A DNA stretch of 64,000 nucleotides from a virus. Positions 8,056 to 17,286 of the stretch are shown one piece after another. Location of the stretch: positions 1 through 64,000 of IMG/VR virus record IMGVR_UViG_3300047552_001147; one strand, given 5' to 3'. Within the stretch, counting starts at the first letter, position 1, and each line of letters starts with the position of its first letter. A model generated the notes under the pieces. The model was not told where the DNA came from and did not search any database. It worked only from the letters and a program-made list of their open reading frames with translations. Position numbers and translations under genes: made by a program.

Positions 8056-11000
8056 TGACTGACAATTACGACTCAACGCCGAACCTAGACCTCAAGAAGC
8101 CGGAACACGGCTCTTATGAAGGGTACTGGGAAATCCCCGTCAATGAGAACTCGGACAAGGTTGATGCTGCGTTTGATCCCGCAAGTGGGCACAATCACGA
8201 TGGCTCTAGTCTGGGCAGCGGTAGCAAGGTTGATCATAACAACCTTCTCAGCATTGGTACGAACTCCCACGACGATATTGATGCTCACATCGCTGACACC
8301 GCGCTTCACCTCGACGGTGTGAAGGTCGGAACTGTTACTGGCATTGATCCAGCGATTACAGTAACAGACGTGTCAGAGATCGAGTTCGAGAACGCCGTTG
8401 TTACAGATATGGGCGGTGGCGTCGTACGTGTTGTTACCGCTAGTAGCTCTGGTCCTGGTTATACGGCACCGTTCTATGCAAAGCCCGAGAGCTCGGCTAT
8501 TGCGTACACAGACAACTTCAACTGGGCACCTGGTTCGGTATTAGCGGATCATTCTTGGTGCACGATCCTGTCGTATCCCAGCATGCACGATTGGGTTGTT
8601 GGTGGCGCTGTTGTCGGAAGCTACGCCTACATAAGAACAGAAGTGACGAACGGTCTGTTCGCTCAAGACGGTTTCGCCATCGCTCACTGCACTGGGCACA
8701 TTCCTCATGGTACTGCCCAAAGAGTCACTGTCAAGGTTGACAGTTTTCGTCCGTATAAGGATGTAGACGGCCTGATCGCCGATAATGATGGCCTGACATA
8801 TGTTGCTGGTAACGGGCTAGATGACGCAGTAACGCTGTCACTAGACCTGATGTCAGCCACTCAGGGCTTCGTAGCTGGCCGTCCATGCCTGTACGGTATT
8901 TCCCTACTGATCCGTAAGGTACCCGGAACAGCAACACTAAGCTACACGCTGAATGTTCGTAGCGACAGTACGCCGCCCGTCTCTGGTACGACAATGGGCG
9001 CTCTTTGGACAGACTTCTCTAACGGGCCTAACGGGGATCTGCAAGGTGCCCCATACTCAGATATTGAGGGATGGCACGAGCTGGCGCTGCGCCGTCACCC
9101 CACGATCACCGGTGCCTATTCAATTCACTACTACCACAACGAGGGTCTGTCGTGGTACAAGACATTCAATCCCGCAAGTACAGATGTTAATGAGGCGCGG
9201 ATTGCCGCAGAGATTGGGGCGCTGACTCAAACGCTTGCAACGAGCACTAACCCGTCAGAGCCTCCCTACGGACGTATCGGTTTCTCTCTTGGGTTCACGC
9301 TAGATAACCAAACATCTCATCACGTCTACGAGCTGCGTGTTCGTCACGCATCAATCGGTAGCCAAGATGATGAGCAGGCGGTCAAAGCCGTCGATATTCC
9401 GGAATCCACTGTCCCTGTCGTAAGTGTGCCTGTATGCTCATCCGGTCCGTTTACGGGATTTGATACTGGCGAACCTTTCCCTTACCAAGGTCAGTCCACA
9501 AATCCTGGACAATTCTGGATCTCAGCCAAGTTTACAGATCTTGGCATCAATCAGAACCAGTCAGGATTCCTTGTGTCCGGTGGACTCGTTAGCGATCTCG
9601 TATACTGTGCGTCACCGAGTCCTGGATCTCCTCCGGTCAACAACCAATCAGTCTTCTATTCTGATACGTTCATGCCTGGTGGTGAGACAGGTAGAGGCGT
9701 GTTCCTAGACGGTGGTCGTCTAGTAAGGGGCGATAAAGCTGGCGCAGCTGACAACCTCCTAGTAACCGTGACGGCGGTAAACAGCAACGAGATTCCGAGA
9801 GACTGGAATACTGCTGGCGCGTTCACAGCCGGGTATTACACAGCTGGAGAAGAGCTTCCGACATCGTTCATTGACGTATTCACAATCGACGCTCGCTGGG
9901 TGGATCCTGCATCGCAAGCCGAACGTATCCTATGCGGTTACGTATCAGGCCCTAGAATCCCCATCGGAGCAGAAGTCTCTGTCACAGTTACACCGAAATA
10001 CGAGCTCTCGTTCGACGCAACTTGGCAACCACTTCTGATTGCGCAGCCTGTCCCGTCTATTGAGAGCCACACAACACTGGTTTGGGATAGCGTTGGATTC
10101 TATTCTGACACAAACACCGGCGTTAACAGTAGATGGGTCGATGTCACGCCAGACGGTAACGGGGATCCGTACGTTCTGGAAGGAAGCACTGTTTGCTTTG
10201 GTGCATCAATCGATAAGCTACCGCTTGGCCTTGATTTCTGGCAAGGGGACGGATTCCTAGTACCAACCGACTTCGCTGGCACCATCAAGCACGTTGTTGT
10301 GGAGTCGTCCGATCTTGTTGGTACATACAGTGTTGCAATAACGCCGAATAGCACCAGCACATCAATCTTCAGAAATGTGTCTAGACCTTTCTTCATTACA
10401 GATGAGGCACGCATCACGAAGTACTTTGATGCGGTTCTTCCGTATGAACTAGGTGTTGGAACGGATATGCTTATTGCTACCGCCGTCGGCGTGCCTCCTC
10501 CGACAGCAGTAAACACTGATAAGGTGCTTGAGCATGCGAACGTTCAGTTCAACACCATTAGTCAGAATACTGAGAGCGTTGCACAGATCCATAAGCTATC
10601 TGACAGCATCGCTAACCTAGTCGTCAGGAGTGTTTCTATTCCGAACATGTTGAGCCTCAACATGGCGGATACGGTGTATCCAAGCGGCAACTCGCTCACC
10701 TTCCTACCGACCTCTGCTCAGAAATCTATCCCTATCTTGTCAAGTCTGCAGATCTTGCCGAGAAACCCTGAGGTAATCGCTCACGAGATCTCGGACCTGG
10801 CTGCTGGGGCATCTGTAACAATGCAGTTCATTGTTAGATACCATCACGATATCGACATCACCGGAGACCTGACAGCTACTGCTGTTGACGGTCTGACGTC
10901 GCTAACAGTTTCTAGCGCTCCGGTTTACTACGGCGGCATTGACAGCACACAGACTGATCCGACGTTGGTCACGCCTAGCGGCTATAACGCTTACCGCCGA

Positions 11001-13499
11001 CTGATCTGTACCGGCGTTCTAGACACGTCTGGTCCTGTTGTTGTACGTGTTAAAAAGACAGCAACATACAACTGGATCAATACGCAGCCTCAGGCTGTCC
11101 AAGACTTCCTAGATAGTAAGGGCATCGACGGTACAACACTGTCTGTCGGGGATATCACTCTCGGCATCATTGACGAAGTCGCTCATCCCACAGTAGTTAA
11201 CAGAGGCACTCCGCTCATTAAAGAGGGCGAGATCAGCACGCTGCGCTTCTACGTTGGCGGTGTTGACTTGTCAACGAAAACGCAGGATGAGATCATCAGC
11301 AATATCCAGCTGGTTGTTCCTGCTTACCTAGATCTGGTCAACTTACGGCCAGTAATCTACAAAGACGACGATACTGGCGCTCCCGCGTTCCACTACGGTA
11401 TCTATGTTGTAGTAAACTGCGGAGACGCTGGTGGCGACACTACAGCTGACCTTGAGTTCTTGAGTGCCGGCGTCCCAGGACCTGGAACAATCAAGACAAT
11501 CTCAATCGACCCCGCAGTGGCTCCTACTATCGTTGGAGGCGGCCTAAACTCAGCACTAACCCAGCACATCTGGACAGTAGATGGACAGCTCCTGCCAAGT
11601 GACGTGTACTTCACACTACAGGATGTGAAGCTTGGCGCCACTATCTCGATCGCACTAGTTTCTACAAATCCAAGTGCGTCGATTGATTACGATCCGATCG
11701 TTCCAGTTCCGTCTGCCGGCTCTCACACCTATCAGGTTCAGATTAGGTTGATATCTGATCAACCATACACTGGCGACTATCTGATGCTGTATACCAGCAA
11801 CACGTACATCAACAACCTCGTCAAGACGTCTGCTTTAGGTAATGGCGTTGCGACAGATTTTGTTGAGTTTGAGGAAGAGCAGGTCGTTGGTCCTACCAGC
11901 TACACTGTCGACTCTATTGTGTTCAGTCTCCCGCGTCAAGCCCAATACACGCCGTTCAAACTACCAGGGGTGTTCGACTTCACGGGTATTGACCCAACTG
12001 ACATGACAGAGGTCAACGCCAGGTTCTCTATTGATGTTGTTAGAGAAGATGATTTGACAACGATGCTGTGGGACTTCAACATCGCAGCCCTCGGCTCAGA
12101 AATTACTGATGCTTCTGACGGTATAACGAGTGACACGCTATATGGTTGGGTTGTTGTCACTAACAACAACACCAACGTTCTATCTGCCATCAAGGTCACA
12201 AATAACGATACCTCTGAGGTGACATATTACAGACCTAACATGTCGAGTGAGGAAGTAGTAAGCTCCTTCTACTTTGAGCAGGCGACTGTTCCTATCATCA
12301 ACCTTCAAGCGCCTATTCAGATTATTGAAGGAACATCCGGTATGCACTCTATTACCGGTACTGGGTTAATGGCGCCGGCTGCTCCAGCAGGGGAAACTGA
12401 GTTGCCCTTTGCCTACGCATACGAATACAGCGGTCTAACTGATCCGGTTAACACATATATTGCTAGCCCAAAAGACACCGGCAGAGTAGACATTACAATA
12501 GGTGTGGACGCGGCGTCAGCCGGACAGATCATCTCTCTTGTAATCAATGACGCTCTTGGTGGCACTAGAGCGCAGTTGCCCATCTTTGAGATCATTGCCG
12601 CTCCCGCTGGAACGCTCTCCATCGATGATGTTGTGATATATCCGTATACCGCAGCACATCAGTACGCGAATGACGAGACTATCACGGCGAGTACTATCCC
12701 GTACACGACGAACTCGGCGGAAGACATTCGTATTGTCGTTAGAGGCGATTACCTCGCCTACAACATCAAGTCAGCCTACATCACAGTGTGTGGAGACGAT
12801 AGTGTAGATGGACAGATGCCGCCTGCCTACGGCTGGTCAGTTGCTGACATCGCTAGCCGCAACGTTCAGCTAACTGTTGATGTGCCTATCTTCACGCCGA
12901 ACGGTATCGGAGAGACTATTGTCTACGTTGCTCCGAAGACCATTAGATGGTCGAGCCAACGAGTCAAGATCTTCTTCGAAGACGTTAACAACCCTGGAAC
13001 ATACTTCGATCCTAGCACAATAGACAACACCGGTGTAGGTACTGTGGGTACACTGGCGGACGCGGGCATGACAGTTAAGTACGGTCCCGCGTTCACGGAA
13101 ACCTTAAAGGTCAATACTGATCCTGGAGCCGGTCCTACCCCGTATGATTCTGCTAGAAGTGCACAGAACTCTGTAAGCGGCTGGTCAATTCCTCCCGATG
13201 AGCAGACGTTCACAGTGCCGCTACTACTAACAGAAGTTCCAGCCTCGAACCCGACAACATCATCGTTCACCATGGATGCCGATGGTAATGGTGCAATGGT
13301 TCGTTGTACCGGGGTTGCTCCTGATGGCGGAGGCGGTCTCGCGTGGAACGTCAGCTTCACAACAGTTGATGGTCTAGATGGTGTGAAGTGGCAAGCGGGC
13401 GCACACTTCGGTGTTAAGTTCCGCAGCGGTCAGCCTTGGTTCGCTGTTCGCGTTGGCGAGGCTGACTGGGGCAATGACGCAGATGACGTTGCGTTCTGA
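8055..13499 (+). CDS. Giant tail-fibre/virion protein (1814 aa)
   Basis: The N-terminal ~90 residues are a fibre attachment region common in phage tails: short NxD/HNHDGSS, DHNNL and HDDIDAHIADTALHLDG elements. The rest is nearly all beta structure with repeated Ig-like or jelly-roll-like blocks (GTVTVTF, SVTVTPKYEL). It is very low in Lys and rich in Thr, Val and Asp. The protein ends in a WFAVRVGEADWGND block. It is followed by an intrinsic terminator and is the last gene of the left structural block. No hydrolase site was recognised. Confidence 0.7.
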   Translation: MTDNYDSTPNLDLKKPEHGSYEGYWEIPVNENSDKVDAAFDPASGHNHDGSSLGSGSKVDHNNLLSIGTNSHDDIDAHIADTALHLDGVKVGTVTGIDPAITVTDVSEIEFENAVVTDMGGGVVRVVTASSSGPGYTAPFYAKPESSAIAYTDNFNWAPGSVLADHSWCTILSYPSMHDWVVGGAVVGSYAYIRTEVTNGLFAQDGFAIAHCTGHIPHGTAQRVTVKVDSFRPYKDVDGLIADNDGLTYVAGNGLDDAVTLSLDLMSATQGFVAGRPCLYGISLLIRKVPGTATLSYTLNVRSDSTPPVSGTTMGALWTDFSNGPNGDLQGAPYSDIEGWHELALRRHPTITGAYSIHYYHNEGLSWYKTFNPASTDVNEARIAAEIGALTQTLATSTNPSEPPYGRIGFSLGFTLDNQTSHHVYELRVRHASIGSQDDEQAVKAVDIPESTVPVVSVPVCSSGPFTGFDTGEPFPYQGQSTNPGQFWISAKFTDLGINQNQSGFLVSGGLVSDLVYCASPSPGSPPVNNQSVFYSDTFMPGGETGRGVFLDGGRLVRGDKAGAADNLLVTVTAVNSNEIPRDWNTAGAFTAGYYTAGEELPTSFIDVFTIDARWVDPASQAERILCGYVSGPRIPIGAEVSVTVTPKYELSFDATWQPLLIAQPVPSIESHTTLVWDSVGFYSDTNTGVNSRWVDVTPDGNGDPYVLEGSTVCFGASIDKLPLGLDFWQGDGFLVPTDFAGTIKHVVVESSDLVGTYSVAITPNSTSTSIFRNVSRPFFITDEARITKYFDAVLPYELGVGTDMLIATAVGVPPPTAVNTDKVLEHANVQFNTISQNTESVAQIHKLSDSIANLVVRSVSIPNMLSLNMADTVYPSGNSLTFLPTSAQKSIPILSSLQILPRNPEVIAHEISDLAAGASVTMQFIVRYHHDIDITGDLTATAVDGLTSLTVSSAPVYYGGIDSTQTDPTLVTPSGYNAYRRLICTGVLDTSGPVVVRVKKTATYNWINTQPQAVQDFLDSKGIDGTTLSVGDITLGIIDEVAHPTVVNRGTPLIKEGEISTLRFYVGGVDLSTKTQDEIISNIQLVVPAYLDLVNLRPVIYKDDDTGAPAFHYGIYVVVNCGDAGGDTTADLEFLSAGVPGPGTIKTISIDPAVAPTIVGGGLNSALTQHIWTVDGQLLPSDVYFTLQDVKLGATISIALVSTNPSASIDYDPIVPVPSAGSHTYQVQIRLISDQPYTGDYLMLYTSNTYINNLVKTSALGNGVATDFVEFEEEQVVGPTSYTVDSIVFSLPRQAQYTPFKLPGVFDFTGIDPTDMTEVNARFSIDVVREDDLTTMLWDFNIAALGSEITDASDGITSDTLYGWVVVTNNNTNVLSAIKVTNNDTSEVTYYRPNMSSEEVVSSFYFEQATVPIINLQAPIQIIEGTSGMHSITGTGLMAPAAPAGETELPFAYAYEYSGLTDPVNTYIASPKDTGRVDITIGVDAASAGQIISLVINDALGGTRAQLPIFEIIAAPAGTLSIDDVVIYPYTAAHQYANDETITASTIPYTTNSAEDIRIVVRGDYLAYNIKSAYITVCGDDSVDGQMPPAYGWSVADIASRNVQLTVDVPIFTPNGIGETIVYVAPKTIRWSSQRVKIFFEDVNNPGTYFDPSTIDNTGVGTVGTLADAGMTVKYGPAFTETLKVNTDPGAGPTPYDSARSAQNSVSGWSIPPDEQTFTVPLLLTEVPASNPTTSSFTMDADGNGAMVRCTGVAPDGGGGLAWNVSFTTVDGLDGVKWQAGAHFGVKFRSGQPWFAVRVGEADWGNDADDVAF

Positions 13500-13530
13500 T
13501 CCGTAAACACTGGATCAAGTCGAGCTAAAA

Positions 13531-13560
13531 GAAAGGGGCGTAAGCTCCTTTCTTGCTCTT
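13531..13560. terminator. Bidirectional intrinsic terminator
   Basis: The stem GAAAGGGGC/GCTCCTTTC with a GTAA loop is flanked by AAAA on the left and a T-rich stretch on the right, so it can end both the giant-fibre transcript (+) and the accessory transcript (-). Confidence 0.75.
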
Positions 13561-13955
13561 TAAGAGCACAGGTCCTTGTATCGCGATCTGAGAGCTTCGC
13601 GATCATACAAGAGGCCGGACAGGTACTGCTTTTTTGGAGCTGCTCGATACATCTCCAACACAGTTACGTGATGTAGCACTGAGCCAGAGAGCGTCAGGTA
13701 ATCCTCACAAGACTTGAATAGTCTTGCATCAATCGGCTCCACCCTCCGCCCAACGATCTTTAGCAGCTTGACCTTGTCGCGAAGGCGCTCAATCACCTGC
13801 TGCTTTTCTGCTAGCTCGATGCGTATGTCGGCTAACTTGCTCAATATTCTGGCGCTCTGAATCTCTAGAACGAGATTGTAGAGTATTGCTCCACAGACGG
13901 CAGCAGCCCCTAGTAATATGGAAAGGATTACCAAGTTCTGTAGTTTATCTTCCAT
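13560..13955 (-). CDS. Single-pass membrane protein with coiled coil
   Basis: 131 residues from ATG 13955 (MEDKLQNL), which has AAAGGTG just upstream; a longer frame reaches 14006 but would run into the promoter. Residues ~8-30 are a hydrophobic helix (LVILSILLGAAAVCGAILYNLV). Residues ~35-65 form a Leu/Ile heptad coiled coil. It resembles in layout the phage spanin or inner-membrane accessory proteins, but no lysis function can be shown. Confidence 0.6.
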   Translation of the reverse strand: MEDKLQNLVILSILLGAAAVCGAILYNLVLEIQSARILSKLADIRIELAEKQQVIERLRDKVKLLKIVGRRVEPIDARLFKSCEDYLTLSGSVLHHVTVLEMYRAAPKKQYLSGLLYDREALRSRYKDLCS

Positions 13956-13993
13956 GGCACACCTTTCTGATAAAAAAGAGGTTCCTCTATACG

Positions 13994-14000
13994 TCTTATG
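13994..14000 (-). promoter_or_regulatory. CATAAGA promoter box (minus)
   Basis: Minus strand reads GTGTCATAAGACG, about 39 bases before the ATG of the membrane-protein gene. An A-rich tract (AATAAAAG) lies roughly 16 bases upstream of the box. Confidence 0.6.
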
Positions 14001-14023
14001 ACACATAGACGGCCTCTTTTATT

Positions 14024-14392
14024 TCAGCTGTACTGTTTGAGTTCTCGTTCAGCCTCTTCGACCATCCCTCTTGTTTTAGCGAGGTCGGCGATGCCGCGAT
14101 CCTTCATGCGACGGCTGTACTCCACAAGCTCTTTGGCAGTATCAGATTGGTCATTACCAAACTTGCTTACCATTGCTTTGTGGAGCCCACCCGTCTCGTC
14201 GGCGATCGCTATGCTTCTGAGGTGAAGCTTCTCCACGACCAACAGATGATTGGTCCAGAAGACACGCATGCGCTCGCGGTGCTTCGCATTATCACTGCGA
14301 ACGATCTTGATGATTGAGACGATTGCCGTAACCAAGCAGAAAGCGATCACGACAATACCTACCACAGTGCAGGGTGCTCTTAGTATTTCCAT
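14024..14392 (-). CDS. Single-pass membrane protein
   Basis: 122 residues. AAAGGAGG lies just before the ATG, a strong ribosome site. Residues ~8-30 form a transmembrane helix (VVGIVVIAFCLVTAIVSIIKIV), followed by a charged helical tail. Its layout matches the next gene downstream (TM then helix), suggesting a functional pair. No named family. Confidence 0.6.
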   Translation of the reverse strand: MEILRAPCTVVGIVVIAFCLVTAIVSIIKIVRSDNAKHRERMRVFWTNHLLVVEKLHLRSIAIADETGGLHKAMVSKFGNDQSDTAKELVEYSRRMKDRGIADLAKTRGMVEEAERELKQYS

Positions 14393-14420
14393 GAGTCCTC
14401 CTTTTGTTGTGACTCATGTG

Positions 14421-14427
14421 TCTTATG
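14421..14427 (-). promoter_or_regulatory. CATAAGA promoter box (minus)
   Basis: Minus strand reads ACGTCATAAGACAC, 29 bases before the start at 14392. It lies directly after a terminator hairpin, so a new transcript starts where the upstream one ends. Confidence 0.6.
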
Positions 14428-14432
14428 ACGTA

Positions 14433-14464
14433 AAAGAAGAGCCTGGTTGTCCAGGCTCTTCTTT
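14433..14464 (-). terminator. Intrinsic terminator
   Basis: A 13-bp perfect stem AAGAAGAGCCTGG/CCAGGCTCTTCTT with a 4-base loop is followed on the minus strand by TTTT. It overlaps the stop codon of the gene at 14463-14828. Confidence 0.8.
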
Positions 14465-14828
14465 ACTCTGACACAATGGTCTCACACTCGATCTTCTTCC
14501 ATCCACGTGGAATCAGGACCTTTTCCGCGAACTCCGCGCACGCGTACATGTGTGTACCCGATGTAAGCTTGTCAAAGTGAACATACATCGGCGTGTCAGC
14601 TTTCTCTATCCAAGCATGCCAGGCCTTGCTGTCTTGAATGTCATAAGTTGGTTCTGGACCATAAATAGCTTCGACATGCTTTCTAGCCTCGTCTAGCATT
14701 TTAGACCGGAATTCCTTGTGGTTCTTCTCGAACTTCTCATATTCTTCTCGGATGTTGGCGTATCCGCCATCACCTTCACCATCCCAACCAAGAATAAAGC
14801 CCCACGTGGGGAAACTGATCAGTTTCAT
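14463..14828 (-). CDS. Hypothetical protein (121 aa)
   Basis: Soluble and acidic, with Trp-rich segments (FPTWGFILGWDG, KAWHAWIEKAD). The start overlaps the upstream stop by 4 bases, so it is coupled to the coiled-coil gene before it. No family was recognised. Confidence 0.55.
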   Translation of the reverse strand: MKLISFPTWGFILGWDGEGDGGYANIREEYEKFEKNHKEFRSKMLDEARKHVEAIYGPEPTYDIQDSKAWHAWIEKADTPMYVHFDKLTSGTHMYACAEFAEKVLIPRGWKKIECETIVSE

Positions 14829-15784
14829 TTGCAGGGTTCCCAGTTGAGTGCAACAGCGGCGTCTGCTCGGATGAAATGATCTTCCAGCTTCAAGGTTAGG
14901 CGGCAGTCGCGGGACGTTCTGTCGATGTGATCGAACCCTCTCCGCTTAGCCTCATCTATCGCCCACTGAAATGATCCATAAGGCCAAACAGTGGTGCCTT
15001 TGGCGAACTCTTCTAGTGTCACGAACTCGCCCTTAGCCAGCTGCTCTCTTGACTTCTCAACTCTCTCTTCTGAGAATACTGACCAGTCAATGGGCGACAC
15101 TTCATCAATCTTCTCGCTCTCAGGCTTTTGACCTGTCCATTCAGACTTCCAAAGAGCTTTCACGGTACGCTGGAGATCATCAAGCCAATCGAATTGGCGG
15201 CGCAGCTGCTCATCAATTTCCTGGAGCTGCTTTTCTCTGCGCTCACTGTCTACATCATGTCGGCTGACCTTATAGGTGAGACGTGTCGCAGCATCTCTAG
15301 ATGTTGACGCAACATCATTCAAACGCTTATCCAGCGAGGATACAGCATCATTAAGAGCACCAGCGGTTGCTTGGAGATGCACCTCTAGTGACTTCACACT
15401 ATCGGCCAGCTTCGCTACCTGCTCACGCAGATCCTCGGCCTTCTGCACTGTGCTAGGCTGGGCCATGCCTGCCTTAAGCTTCTCAGGAGACCATCCAGAA
15501 ACCTCATTGGCGGCCTTTTTGACAACCTCTTGGCGAGCTTTCTTCTCTACGTTCTCTTTGTAGTCAAATTGCTGCACTAGTGGCGCGTCGCCGGGCTTGA
15601 TGATGTGCCAACTGGACGTCATGTACTTGTCATATTGAGTAGCCAGTTGAGGATAATCTGAAAACGGCTCGTCGATGTACATGGTGCCGTTGCTCATGTA
15701 GTAGTGAGTTTTGCTGAGATCAGGATGGTCGCAACCACACAAGGCCCCAGCTTCCATTTCCTTTAGCGCTTCCCAGAATCGCAT
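14825..15784 (-). CDS. Coiled-coil protein with N-terminal DUF2829/Tad2-like region
   Basis: 319 residues, AGGAG before the ATG. The N-terminal ~65 residues (FWEALKEMEAG ... YYMSNGTMYI ... YMTSSWHII) follow the pattern of the DUF2829 family: an amphipathic F-x-E-A-L-x-x-x-x-x-G opening and a closing DW/SW strand. That family includes Thoeris anti-defence protein Tad2. Residues ~115-215 are a long coiled coil. The C-terminal ~80 residues form a separate domain (VTLEEFAKGTTVWPYG). The Tad2 relation is by eye and tentative. It is followed by an overlapping gene. Confidence 0.5.
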   Translation of the reverse strand: MRFWEALKEMEAGALCGCDHPDLSKTHYYMSNGTMYIDEPFSDYPQLATQYDKYMTSSWHIIKPGDAPLVQQFDYKENVEKKARQEVVKKAANEVSGWSPEKLKAGMAQPSTVQKAEDLREQVAKLADSVKSLEVHLQATAGALNDAVSSLDKRLNDVASTSRDAATRLTYKVSRHDVDSERREKQLQEIDEQLRRQFDWLDDLQRTVKALWKSEWTGQKPESEKIDEVSPIDWSVFSEERVEKSREQLAKGEFVTLEEFAKGTTVWPYGSFQWAIDEAKRRGFDHIDRTSRDCRLTLKLEDHFIRADAAVALNWEPCK

Positions 15785-16068
15785 TCTCGGATCTCCTCTT
15801 CTGTCATTTGGATGAACTGGTCTCTGAAGCTCTCATCGGTATATGCGTCATAATTAACCTCACCATCTTGCTCTTCAAATTTGACGACCCAATCACCATC
15901 ATCTAGCCCTATGTGGTAGGTGTCGTCGCCTGGTGTGGGGTATAGCCTGTATAGGCCATCGCGATTCTTGCACGGGCTCTCGCCGCGACGGGTAAAAGGC
16001 AGGCGGTATCCTTCACCTAGAAACTGCTCTGCCTCGATAGTTGACTTGAATTTGTACCGTACTCTCAT
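15763..16068 (-). CDS. Small phage protein of the 'GDWI/V' family
   Basis: 101 residues from ATG 16068, which overlaps the upstream stop (GCATGA). It contains EAEQFLGEGYRLPF and GLDDGDWVVKF, shared with its upstream neighbour (NAEQFLGPDHPLPF, ISIGDWILEN). This Q-F-G ... GDWI layout is common in small phage proteins of unknown function. The pair arose by duplication. Confidence 0.55.
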   Translation of the reverse strand: MRVRYKFKSTIEAEQFLGEGYRLPFTRRGESPCKNRDGLYRLYPTPGDDTYHIGLDDGDWVVKFEEQDGEVNYDAYTDESFRDQFIQMTEEEIRECDSGKR

Positions 16069-16358
16069 GCGTTGATCCACTTGCAGGTTGAGGGTTCAAA
16101 TTTGATGAAATTGCGCTCAACCTCAATAAATGTCCCCTTGAAGAGCTTCATCGGCACTACCATGTATCCGGCATCTGGGTTCTCAAGAATCCAATCACCA
16201 ATACTGATTGGAATACGCTTGGATGTGTATGGAAAGCCCATACTCCACTCACTATCAATAACGGCTAAGTGACCCCTGCAGCCACCGAAAGGCAGTGGAT
16301 GATCTGGACCTAAAAACTGTTCAGCGTTCAAAATCTCAGGTGTTCTAATTACTTTCAT
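16065..16358 (-). CDS. Small phage protein of the 'GDWI' family (paralogue)
   Basis: 97 residues. RTPEILNAEQFLG, then PISIGDWILEN, then VVPMKLFKGTFIEVE matches the widespread phage family whose consensus ends GDWI-x(n)-YP-x(3)-D-x-F-x-x-TY. The function is unknown. AGAAGGAAG lies before the ATG. No CATAAGA box is close, so it may be read through from 16.7 kb past a terminator. Confidence 0.6.
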   Translation of the reverse strand: MKVIRTPEILNAEQFLGPDHPLPFGGCRGHLAVIDSEWSMGFPYTSKRIPISIGDWILENPDAGYMVVPMKLFKGTFIEVERNFIKFEPSTCKWINA

Positions 16359-16382
16359 GTCTTCCTTCTGTTGGTTAGTAAA

Positions 16383-16401
16383 AGGAAGGCTTGCGCCTTC
16401 C
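16383..16401 (-). terminator. Intrinsic terminator
   Basis: Stem GGAAGGC/GCCTTCC with loop GCAA, followed on the minus strand by TTTTA. Confidence 0.7.
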
Positions 16402-16475
16402 GAGGATCTGGACCCTTGCGGGCGTTTCGCTTACACCAGTTGTGCGAGCTTAGTACCTATCCCGGTACCAAGTGC

Positions 16476-16739
16476 CTATTGTTGGGAGGCTCCCCACCGT
16501 ACTTCGTAGCCATCCTCATGGCCTCTGGCTTGAGTCCGCCAGGTTGCTATTTTCCGTGACTTTCCTTCGCGGCGGAGGTAGCCGTAGACTTCAACCAACA
16601 CGCCCGTAGACTCAATCGGGAACGTGCGAGTATCCATCATTTCGCAGAACGCTGCATACCCACAAGGCTGCGGCCCCTTGTGGCAGTCAACTCTCGCTGC
16701 CAAGACTGGTACTATTGGTTTCGCAGTCAAGCCAGGCAT
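16476..16739 (-). CDS. Hypothetical protein (87 aa)
   Basis: AGAGG lies before the ATG, 20 bases from a CATAAGA box. It contains three Cys (VDCHKGPQPCGYAAFC) that could bind metal, then a beta-rich middle (GVLVEVYGYLRR). No family was recognised. It is flanked by its own promoter and terminator, so probably monocistronic. Confidence 0.5.
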   Translation of the reverse strand: MPGLTAKPIVPVLAARVDCHKGPQPCGYAAFCEMMDTRTFPIESTGVLVEVYGYLRREGKSRKIATWRTQARGHEDGYEVRWGASQQ

Positions 16740-16758
16740 TCATCCTCTGGCTCATATA

Positions 16759-16765
16759 TCTTATG
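16759..16765 (-). promoter_or_regulatory. CATAAGA promoter box (minus)
   Basis: Minus strand reads AGGGCATAAGATAT, 20 bases upstream of the start at 16739. A CAAAAA tract lies about 15 bases upstream of the box. Confidence 0.6.
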
Positions 16766-16800
16766 CCCTAAAATAGCCCATTTTTGACCACTTTGGAGGT

Positions 16801-16846
16801 AAAAAACAGGCCGCTCCCCCGAAGTAAGGGGAGTGGTGGCCTGTTC
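16801..16846 (-). terminator. Strong intrinsic terminator
   Basis: A long stem AACAGGCC-CTCCCC / GGGGAG-GGCCTGTT with a short loop is followed on the minus strand by TTTTTT. It ends the transcript of the 60-residue gene upstream. Confidence 0.8.
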
Positions 16847-16904
16847 CAAAGATGACCATAACAACCCAATGGCCTTTCCACTGACCATCAGGTTGCAAGG
16901 GTTA

Positions 16905-17087
16905 CTACTTGGCGTTTACAGGTTCGGAGGGCATAGCAGGAGCTTTTTCCAACCACAGGTTGGGTTGCGCTACCGCGAGTGCTGTAACCTGGTCAACGTA
17001 GGCATCGATACCGGCTTTTAGACCGGTGGCTGCCGCCTTCGCAAACGCCAAACCCTCTAGGTAAGACCGTAAGTCATTATCCTTCAA
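16905..17087 (-). CDS. Hypothetical 60-aa protein
   Basis: TTG start with GGAG 7 bases upstream (GGAGTGACTC TTG). The protein is mostly helical and Ala-rich (LAFAKAAATGLKAGIDAYV) with a Pro-rich tail. It sits between the CATAAGA box at 17319 and the terminator at 16801, so it has its own transcription unit with a long (~225 base) leader. Confidence 0.5.
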   Translation of the reverse strand: MKDNDLRSYLEGLAFAKAAATGLKAGIDAYVDQVTALAVAQPNLWLEKAPAMPSEPVNAK

Positions 17088-17228
17088 GAGTCACTCCAAA
17101 AGAGTTAAGCAGTCTCTTTGTTCAGTTTTACATCCCGCTCTCGCAACGGAAGTTGCTTGGAGAGAAAGCTAGGATGGCGACTCTACTTCATTTGACGGAT
17201 CGCGCCGTAGGAGACTATGCGTTGCTTT

Positions 17229-17258
17229 TTGAGGCAATCACAGTACCCTTCTTATAGC
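17229..17258 (+). promoter_or_regulatory. Sigma-70-like promoter for 17361 gene
   Basis: TTGAGG, an 18-base spacer and TATAGC. The surrounding GTTGCTTTTTGA-G--AATCAC sequence is repeated before the gene at 20175. Confidence 0.4.
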
Positions 17259-17286
17259 TGTCGCGAGTCACTAGCTGCAGCTACGT

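Noticed and set aside
10100-10516. Long open frame antisense to the giant fibre
   Set aside because: Low-complexity Ser/Thr/Pro translation, no ribosome site, and mirrors the codon pattern of the sense gene.
16402-16475. Possible tRNA or structured RNA between 16358 and 16476 genes
   Set aside because: No T-loop or acceptor pairing of tRNA form could be found; only the terminator hairpin at 16383 is supported.
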